Positions 56,426 to 64,000 of a stretch of 64,000 nucleotides of DNA are shown in pieces. The stretch is taken from positions 14,858,009-14,922,008 of the forward strand of contig CM063247.1 of assembly GCA_032158295.1 (NCBI GenBank), read 5' to 3'. The translations under genes and the position numbers were made by a program. The notes beneath the pieces were generated by a model, which was given only the letters and a program-made list of their open reading frames with translations, searched no databases and was not told the DNA's origin. Numbering within the stretch: the first letter of the stretch is position 1; every line of letters starts with the position of its first letter. The DNA is from Pycnopodia helianthoides. Taxonomy: Eukaryota > Echinodermata > Asteroidea > Forcipulatida > Asteriidae.

Positions 56426-58994
56426 GTAGGCCTCTTGCGCAGAGTCAAGGTTACTGGACTATAGTGGTAAGACATCCAAGCTAGAATATAGGTTAACAAT
56501 TGGATTCCCAACAGAGTCAACCTTTTTCCTGAAGTACAGCATAGACAATTTTCAGCTCTGGAGTCTCTTACCTTCCTAAGAAAAGGAAACTTTCATTAAA
56601 AACCAAAATGTCTTTGGAAACATGTTAAAGATACACCAAGGCCAAGACACCAGGGCATTGGCTTTGACCCTCTCGAGATTCCAGACCTGGATCTTAAATC
56701 TACCCGCGAAGGGTAAAGTTCACTAACTGTACACTAAGGATATGAGTGTTCAGAATCACAATTTACCAGGCCTTCAATTTGGCCCAGGCCTCCTGGCTTC
56801 CCATCCTCCAATCTTGTTTTTTCGTAGGACTCACGTCCCCGTCCCCTGTTGAAACTGATGCCCTTCATCGATAGTGTACAACTAACATTCTAAGATGCTC
56901 GCTGTCCAATCAATGCAAACAAGTTGAGAAAATTCATCCCCCAAGACAGCGCTACATGTTCCTGAAGCTGATGACAGCTGGATGTGGTGTGGTAGCAAGC
57001 AACTTCTCGTTATCTTCTTTGTATGGAGTGTGAACTGAGCATGTTAGTGCCCTTAATACTTAGTGCTCTTCTACAAAGATGTAGTAGGTAGGAAGTGACA
57101 AACCTCCTGTCAGTTCATATTAAATGCAACGTTTGCACAGCAGGTGTAGTAAACAAGCCATTGAGACAAGGTTTTCTTCAAACCTGCCCCCTTGCTAAAA
57201 AAGGTCCCTGGAAGCTATTTTTACATTAGCCAGGATACAGGCAACACCTAAAATACAAAGGTCAAACGACTGTGTCTTAATATAAAACGGATAGTTGACA
57301 TCGAGGCTGTCGTGTTCTGCAGAAGTTAACCCACTTTACTGTGTGCGAGTCAACTTTACACAGTGGTAGCAGAAGCTTGTTACACAATGAAACCTGTGTC
57401 TAGATGCTGAACAGACTTTGACAAGTAGCAGAATAGATGTAGATGTAGATGGTGAAACTAACTATTCTATTGGTAAAATCTACATTTTTGTGATCTGTTC
57501 AAGTCAAATAGTGAGTAAATTGGCACTTTTCAAAACTATGACACCCTTTTTAAACCATTTGAGACACAAATGTCACTGAAATATTTTATGTGTCAGAAAG
57601 TCAAGTGTCTCCATTGTAAAATAAATATTATAGACAAAGTATGACAAGCTGAGAAAGTCACACATACTGGTGGTGGTAAACATTTACTTGTTTTAACTTT
57701 TATCTTAGAAAAGACATACAAGCTTACCATTTTGCAACATGTACATTGTACAACTCTCAAGTGATATGGGTCGATTTATATCCTCACAAATGCACAAAAC
57801 TTTGAACCTCTTTTCCTTAATACAAAAAGTGTAGTGAAGTATTGAAAAGCTTCACGTAATGGAAAGGAGAATGAATTTCATACTCGGTGAAAGTGTCAAG
57901 AGGCCAGTTGCTTTGGGAGCCATTTGGGCACGGGTGCAGTGAATGCTTTCTGTCGGGGTGAGATTCATAATTAAATAAAAGGTCGTCACATTTCGGCACA
58001 ACCTACCCAATGTGATTTATGTCCTTTCTACGAAGTCTACAAAGATCAAATTCGCTATCAGTCTAACACAGTGCCATTTAAATTCTTGGTTTTGTGCCAA
58101 AACTCATTTCTTTAGTGCTGGCCAAGTCTGCACGCACTGGCACTGATGGACGTAACTAATGTACGCAAGTTGAGTGCAGTGAGGTACGAGCCTGCGAGCA
58201 ACTCAACTGCAACAGTGCATCAAGTTGTGGGAGTAACAGTAGCCCTAATTAGTGATGGATACTTGGGAAGGAAGTTATTAGTGATCAAATCAAAATCTAG
58301 AGATGATCAACTATGAATAACCCCTTTATTGTTGACAGTTTGACGTTGTGTTACGTACAATTGCAATCAGTTTTTTTAAATAATGTATCCTGCTGGGGTA
58401 AATGTTAAGTGTGGGTGTACAAACATTGGACGTCATATTCTTTTAAATATTTTGTTTCCAGTTTGAACACATCAAACAGCATACTGACATTTATTTTGAA
58501 GTTTTTGTATTTGTCATGTTGTGTAGAAACGGAATGGTCAACAGTGCTGACCGCTGACCAAAATCAGCAGGGGTTGGTCTTTGAGCAGAGTGGAGGGGCC
58601 TTGTATGCAATGTTGGTTTAAAAAGAGAAAAAAAACAATAACATAATGTAATAGACATGTTTATATTAAAAAACTTACTAAGTGAAAAGATCACCTGTTT
58701 GTTTGGGGTTTTAGAAAGAATACTAACAAACCAAATGTCACAAGGGAGGCCCTACAAATAACTGATTTCTTATTGTAGTCAACATACATTTTACTGTGAT
58801 GTAAAAAAACATGTAAAACTTGTTTGATACAGTACAGGTTTGCACTGACATGTATACAAAATGTGGAGCAGCATGAAAGAGTCTCAATTCAAAAACAGAG
58901 AGCATGGAAGTGTAACATCTCTTATCTGATTCATCTGTTTATACATGTTTGTCTAATGCAGTTCATGAACATCTACGTACATTGTAAGTCTGGC
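56426..58994. other. Non-coding stretch
   Basis: No gene is seen. A faint GGCCTGGAATT-family remnant lies at 56638-56700 (CACCAAGGCCAAGACACCAG). Confidence 0.45.
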
Positions 58995-59603
58995 AATAAG
59001 CCATTTGCGAGTTATATTTGAATAATGTCTGGTACATCAATTTGCTTAGTCACAAGTTACCGCTTAAATTTGAATTCCTCAGCCTAAAGAGACAGTTGCT
59101 ACGTCACATGATTCGGGGCAAGCTTTTACGAAGGGTACATAAGAAATGACAAACACCCATACACAAATTTTAACTAATGTGTATGGCACAATGGTAACAG
59201 GCTTTGCTCATCTACCATTTGACATACATGTAGCATTAGCAACCGTCTCTTTAGTTTGAGGATTTCAAATTTAAAGGCAAAGCGTACCTTTAGTTTTTTT
59301 AATGGTTCGATTGTATTAATACTACAGAGATGGTGATATAATATGCAATAAAAATGTGTAAATTTCATTTCAGAAGGTGGTAGCATTTTTGAGATGTCGC
59401 CAAAACAATCTGAGAAACGTTTCATGAAACGTTTCTCAGATTGAAATTGTTTTGAACCTCTTTCTCTGAAACCACATTCCTTTGCAAAGGGAATCGTTTC
59501 TCAACATGTTAGACATTATCAACAGCTGCAGTGCTTCTAATCGCAGTGCTTCTAATCAAGTCAGTTTTTATGCTTATTAAATCTAACTCGCAAATGGCTT
59601 ATT
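58995..59603. mobile_element. Composite fold-back element with an internal TTAA-bounded insert
   Basis: Outer ends AATAAGCCATTTGCGAGTT and AACTCGCAAATGGCTTATT are inverted. A second pair of arms (AATTCCTCAGCCTAAAGAGA against TCTCTTTAGTTTGAGGATTT) ends at TTAA|AGGCAAAGCG (59271). The next TTAA is at 59577-59580, after which the outer arm resumes about 50 bp short. This is best read as a fold-back element of the 49204 family, broken by a TTAA-targeting insert of about 300 bp plus a small deletion. Confidence 0.65.
59406..59443. repeat. 38-bp perfect palindrome
   Basis: Two 19-bp arms with no spacer. The arm reads CAATCTGAGAAACGTTTCA, and GAAACGTTTC, itself a palindrome, occurs in both arms. 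It lies inside the composite element at 58995. Confidence 0.97.
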
Positions 59604-60190
59604 AATCCGTAGTTCTAACTTTGACTAGTGTTCAAACCCTCACTGTATAATGTCATAGAAGAATACTAGAAGAGTAAAACCAACAACTACACTCCAATAC
59701 AACCTACAAAAAGGTACAGGTGGTAGTACACAAGATGTTTGATTTCTGTGACAAGAGGAGGGGACAAACCAGAATGTTTCATTCCCTTCTACTCTATGAT
59801 TCAAAGAGGATTTAGGTAGTATAGTATTGTGTAGGAAAGTCATGGAGTTTGTGAACTTCTCGGCAGGTGGAATTTCACCGCAACTTAAAAATGTCAGCAG
59901 GTGCTGCGAACTGGAGGCAGGAAGCTCAACAGACGAACACCTATACACGGTAATGACACCACTAATTCTTGGCCTGTTGCCACTAACGCACCGTCATCAT
60001 CATCATCATCATGTGAAGGGGGAGGACGAATAAACGCCTGCTGCTCTCGACGCTAAGTAATAAATATGAGGTATAAAATAAAAGTCACCCTATACAAGAC
60101 ACAGTGCTGCCGATGAATAATAACTATCTCTATGTCTTTAGTGTGTGTGTGGTTTTGAAGTTTTTCAATGACAATGCAACTCTGTTACCA

Positions 60191-60484
60191 GGGCCCAATT
60201 TCATAAAACATGTAAGCAGCCGTTTTGTGCTTATGGAGCGTCCCTTAGCAGAATTTCTATTTCATAAAGCTGTTTACCGTAAGCAAGGGTAAATGATGGC
60301 TAACCCGCGTTTAGCACACAAGTGACATAACAATGCAAATCCATGGTGAACGTGCATGCGCGCCAAGAAATTTTCTGCTAACTTGAGAAATCATGGTGAA
60401 ATACGCTTATGCTTACGCACATTTTTCTGCTACAATAAGCACAAAAATGTGCTTACCGGTAAACAGCTTTATGAAATTGGGCCC
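60191..60484. mobile_element. Palindromic Harbinger-like MITE, long form
   Basis: GGCCCAATTTCATAAAACATG and CAGCTTTATGAAATTGGGCC are the ends, flanked by CAG (60189-60191 and 60483-60485 when the terminus is taken as GGCCC). It is longer than the copy at 2834 because it carries a second internal TTTCATAAAGCTGTTTACC block. Confidence 0.82.
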
Positions 60485-60485
60485 A

Positions 60486-61782
60486 GACCATGTTGCTGAC
60501 TAAAATGACATTTGCACAGCATTTTGTTTTACAAAAGGGCAGCTCTAAATCATTACACATTGCATGTAAAACCAATTAGAGTAAGACTCCATCACCAAGT
60601 CATTAAAAAAAAATCCGCAATTTTGCAAACAGCCTATTAACAAGTAGGTATACTACCTATGCTTGAATACATGCATTATAACACCTGAGACTGTTGACGC
60701 AAGAAAAATACAAACTTAAATTACCTACTACTTGGAGAGTTAATAATACTTTGAAATAACACAATGACTATGAGAGATCTGCACTAGATTAAAAGAAAAC
60801 AAACACATACTTATTCTGGGAAAATAATGTTTGACATTACATGTACAATACAATGTACTTTAACAACATTACCATGACAAAGCAAATATTGACTTATGCG
60901 TTTCAAATTTCCTGAAATTTGACCTGGGCAGGAGGACTTTTTAACGATGTAGGCCTATGTACATGTACATGTATCAATTACCTTGGGTTCATAAAAGTTT
61001 TGATGAGAATTGGAAGGGAAAAAAAATGCAAACCAACTCAATTTTCACTCTTCATAATGAAAAAAAGGTTTATTAAGTGAACCACAGCTACAAATAATCA
61101 AAAGTGCTCGGTGAAATAAATACAAGCAATGTTTCAGCAGGTTCTTGAAACTTTGAAGTCCAAATATGAAAACAGTAAAACTTAATTAATTTGTACATTT
61201 TTTGTTTGAAGAGCATTTGTTCTCTTCCATACATAAACGATTCAACCACTTACAATGTACATGTAGTGTTCCAGACCAATGCAGCGAAAGTTTGAGCTGG
61301 CACGTACCATGGTAAGAAAAATGTTCTTTTCCAATGAGTCAATTCAATGCAAACCACAAGAAAATTAATTAAAATCTATTTTAAGTATCTTTTCTTTTCC
61401 TTTTTACAGTCAACAATACCGAATAATCCAATACAAAATTTTTTATAATTTTGAGGCTTTGGCCATATTACAGTTTTGGGATGAACTTAAGAAGAAAAAA
61501 CAAATTCCAAATTCCCCTTCTGTACTTGAAAAAATAATTGTGAGTACCCTGAATATGACGTAATTTTGTAATGACTTGATTTCATTCAATTGTTTCCTCT
61601 TCCCTTAAAACATGCATAAAATGAGCTACCACGCCACACAATGCAAAACAACATCCTCTTAAGCTAAATATGGGCAATCGGAAACTCTGCTACTCTCAAT
61701 TTTCAAATGTAACTTACAGGTTTTTCTTTCAAAGCTTTTTAAACAAAGTGAAAGTAAGGTCATGTAAAAAAAACAATAGCCC
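60486..61782. other. AT-rich non-coding stretch
   Basis: No gene or strong repeat. Several copies of ACATGTACATGTA-type words occur. Confidence 0.5.
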
Positions 61783-61940
61783 TTAAATGCACATGACGTC
61801 ATTTGAGTAGGGCGCCCTCGGTCAAAAGAAGGTTACTCATTGGCTGGATCTGTGTGCTGCACGTACATAGATCTGCCATTTCCAATGATACGTCATCTTT
61901 TTACCTCCAGGATGGCGGCATGAAGACGTCAATGCATAAG
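61783..61940. repeat. Inverted-repeat element carrying CRE motifs
   Basis: TTAAATGCACATGACGTCA at the left and TGAAGACGTCAATGCATAA at the right are imperfect inverted repeats. Inside are GATACGTCATC, ATTGGCTGG and CCAATGAT, and CAGGATGGCGGC (YY1-like). It looks promoter-like, but the symmetry argues for a small transposon. Confidence 0.45.
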
Positions 61941-63826
61941 GTCCATTGTTGTTAAACACCCTACCATTTGAATTTCTTCAGGGGGTGTTGCCTCTCCAAT
62001 CAGTTTAATACGAAACACCATCAACGCATGCACTAACCAGTCATGTAGCGCCAAGAAAAAAAGGCTGCCACTCAGACTACCTAACAGAAGGAAAAAAAAA
62101 GGGTAGTCTGGTGTGGACCAAAGCTGGCAGCGTACATTGAGCACCATACTACTCACTAGCCTTGGCTCCAAGTCTGGGTTATTGGTCACATTCTCAATAC
62201 AGCAACTTTACATCTGTAGACTTTGCAAGTGTTCTGGAGTTTTTACTTGTAAGTTATTAAAGTTTTTTTGACATCAAATTTAAATAGGACGGAGAAATTT
62301 TTGCTTGTCAGGGAAGGGCTGCTACACTTGGCCTTAATATCAAATCGAGCGAACTCGGGCATACCAGTAAATTTAGTGCTACGGTCATAAAATGTTGAAA
62401 GCTGGCTACCACTATACAAATTTAATTTTTATAAAAATTATTATGACTTTGATTTTTATCATTTATTTATCCTGTAATAAAAATAAGTGACACAAGAAGA
62501 ACGTTACACAACCTTGCACAACCTTGTAAAGTCTTTCAATTATTAATAATAAAACACTAATAAACATTACTCAAAGTGCTTTACAAATAAGAAAATTAGA
62601 AGTTAAATAGACTGGTGATTTTTTAGCGTAGTTTTATTGGGGCAGTTTTAAATAAGTTTTGCAATTTGTTCCACTAATATGAGAGTAAGCAATGGCCATA
62701 TTGTCTATTTAGCGACAAAAAAATCACATACTTTATCTGTGCCATCAATTTCTTTTAAAGCTTAATTTCATTGTTAGCATTATTTTTTATCTGTCTTCAC
62801 TTTGAGGTATAATGATGATTGTTTAAAATTGAGTCCCTTTACAATTGTTCTTTTATTTGCACTGTCGTAGTAATATAGTTTATAAACATGGCATCCATAA
62901 AATGTAACTTCTCAACGACAAACTGTAATTTGTAAACTATGGTTCATGGAAAAAAGTTATCCTGCGTTAAGTTAAGGGAGTACAGGTACACTAGAAAAAT
63001 GCGGCGTACTACATGTATGTACGTGACTGTTACTCCGGCTCTGCGGAGGCGCAGGTATATTACTTCGAAGTGTACCTGCAATCTATGACCCAGGTTAAGT
63101 AAACCATGACACCACATGTCAGGAAAGATGCTGAATCTGACCATCACTTTATTTATTTATTTATGAACCAAGTAGTATCTGACATTCAAGCACTCAGTAA
63201 GATTTAAATGCTTCCACTCCTAGTGCACTTCCCAATACAAAGTCTTCAGGTAATACCCTTTCCTTGCTTTGCCATTGTCAGCTACGACAAGCCACCCACA
63301 ACCTTTCATTTGGCAATATGGAGGAAGTACATGCTTCCTCTAGCCGACATTGCATTTCCATAGAAAACAGTAAACAGCACATGCACAATGCAACGCAGTA
63401 CTACACTACACAGGCTACACAGTGTAGTTAGTACAGTGTCGGGACAGTCAGTAGGCAATCCTAAACGAAAATAGAAGGAACTGCCTGTAGACACTGCACA
63501 AACTAAAAAACACGACAACTAAGCAGAAATAAACATAAACACAGCACATGGTATGGTGGTAATAACATGGGTTTTACAAAATACAATGTCACGAATCCAA
63601 GTGCTGCTTGTTCCCCCATTTTGCCGTCTGCAATGCATGAATTTGTTCTAGATATATCGTTCGTTACATTGCGAATTTGTGTTACTTGGTTGACGAGCAC
63701 CGAAATCGTATCCATAAAGCTGTTTAGGCCAACCGCTTCGAGGACATTAAATCTCCCCCAAAATATACCCAAGTCCCACACCACCGACCAATGTGTACCG
63801 CAGAATTTGTTGCTATTTTTACTTAC
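61941..63826. other. AT-rich non-coding stretch
   Basis: No gene is seen. CAGACTACC and GGTAGTCTG form a small inverted pair around 62074-62110. Confidence 0.45.
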
Positions 63827-63940
63827 CAGTAATAAACGTTGAAACTCCGTGCTGCTATTTTTAGGCGAACGAGAAAACACCGCCTGCACAAACGCCAGAC
63901 TCCAAAATATTGCAATCTTGTTTTGGAATGCCCATATCAT
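63827..63940 (-). CDS. Candidate first exon: signal-peptide-like 38-codon frame ending at a consensus donor
   Basis: From ATG at 63940 the minus strand encodes 38 codons starting MIWAFQNKIAIFWSLAFVQA, which looks like a signal peptide (hydrophobic core about residues 9-22, then SRSPKNSS). It then meets CTG|GTAAGTAAAA, an excellent donor in phase 0. No downstream exon was found. The same DNA could be a non-coding first exon of Mef2, since it is on the right strand and upstream. Three ATGs in other frames lie within 40 nt upstream, which weakens the coding reading. A MEF2 consensus CTAAAAATAG lies inside it (63864-63855). Confidence 0.35.
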
Positions 63941-64000
63941 GATGCCTCATCACATTAACGATGACGTAACATATCAATTCGCCACAAATTAAAAACATAC
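63941..64000 (-). promoter_or_regulatory. Possible promoter upstream of the 63.8 kb exon
   Basis: TTACGTCA (minus strand, 63969-63962), a CREB/ATF-type site, lies about 22 bp upstream of the candidate start codon. The window ends here, so the rest of the promoter is not visible. Confidence 0.3.

Noticed and set aside
59997..60014. (CAT)n giving a run of histidines
   Set aside because: Simple trinucleotide repeat in non-coding DNA.

Overview
This is animal nuclear DNA. It is AT-rich and gene-poor, with spliceosomal introns, tRNA-derived SINEs and many short non-autonomous DNA transposons. The type of interspersed repeats (TTAA-flanked MITEs, palindromes ending GGGCCCAATTTCAT, a tRNA-Leu-like SINE) suggests an echinoderm, most likely a sea star. 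That is inference from repeat style, not from a marker gene.

The one secure gene is on the minus strand. Positions 3146 to 3093 encode MGRKKIQISRINDERNRQ, the first 18 residues of the MADS box of MEF2, and end at a consensus GTAAGTG donor. Vertebrate MEF2 genes have a splice junction at this same point. A strong acceptor at 3273 gives an exon of 180 nt with 126 nt of 5' UTR. The next coding exon (starting VTF in the family) is not in the window, so positions 1-3092 are intron. Everything to the right is 5' UTR introns, upstream exons or promoter of this Mef2 gene. Two further minus-strand exons are proposed: a 72-nt untranslated exon with good splice sites at 26526-26597, and a possible first exon at 63827 to about 63990. 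The latter either starts a Mef2 transcript or encodes the signal peptide of another gene.

Layout: 1-3.1 kb intron; 3.1-3.3 kb Mef2 exon, with a CTCF-like site at 3.6 kb; 3.7-25 kb repeat-rich intron; 25.2-26.6 kb GC-richer block with TATA, CRE/MARE and ETS motifs next to the 72-nt exon; 27-45 kb repeat-rich, with scattered low-repeat blocks at 30.3, 34.3 and 38.5 kb; 46.2-47.2 kb low-repeat block with MEF2, NK2 and GATA motifs; 48-62 kb inverted-repeat elements plus low-repeat blocks at 50.1 and 51.3 kb; 63.8-64 kb possible promoter and first exon. Low-repeat blocks of this kind are what one expects around a developmental transcription factor gene. Their regulatory role is inferred here from motif content only.

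Repeats: a TTAA-target-site MITE superfamily (nine copies or relatives, four of them near-identical and about 385 bp long); palindromic Harbinger-like MITEs with 3-bp CAG/CTG target duplications; two matching 160-bp fold-back elements; about eleven copies of a 165-bp element with GGCCTGGAATT termini; a hAT-like element; two tRNA-derived SINEs and a tRNA-like fragment; a 15-bp minisatellite; a 43-bp tandem repeat inside a TTAA/CCCTAA-bounded element; and a 38-bp perfect palindrome. I found no bacterial-type system, no CRISPR array and no intact transposase.
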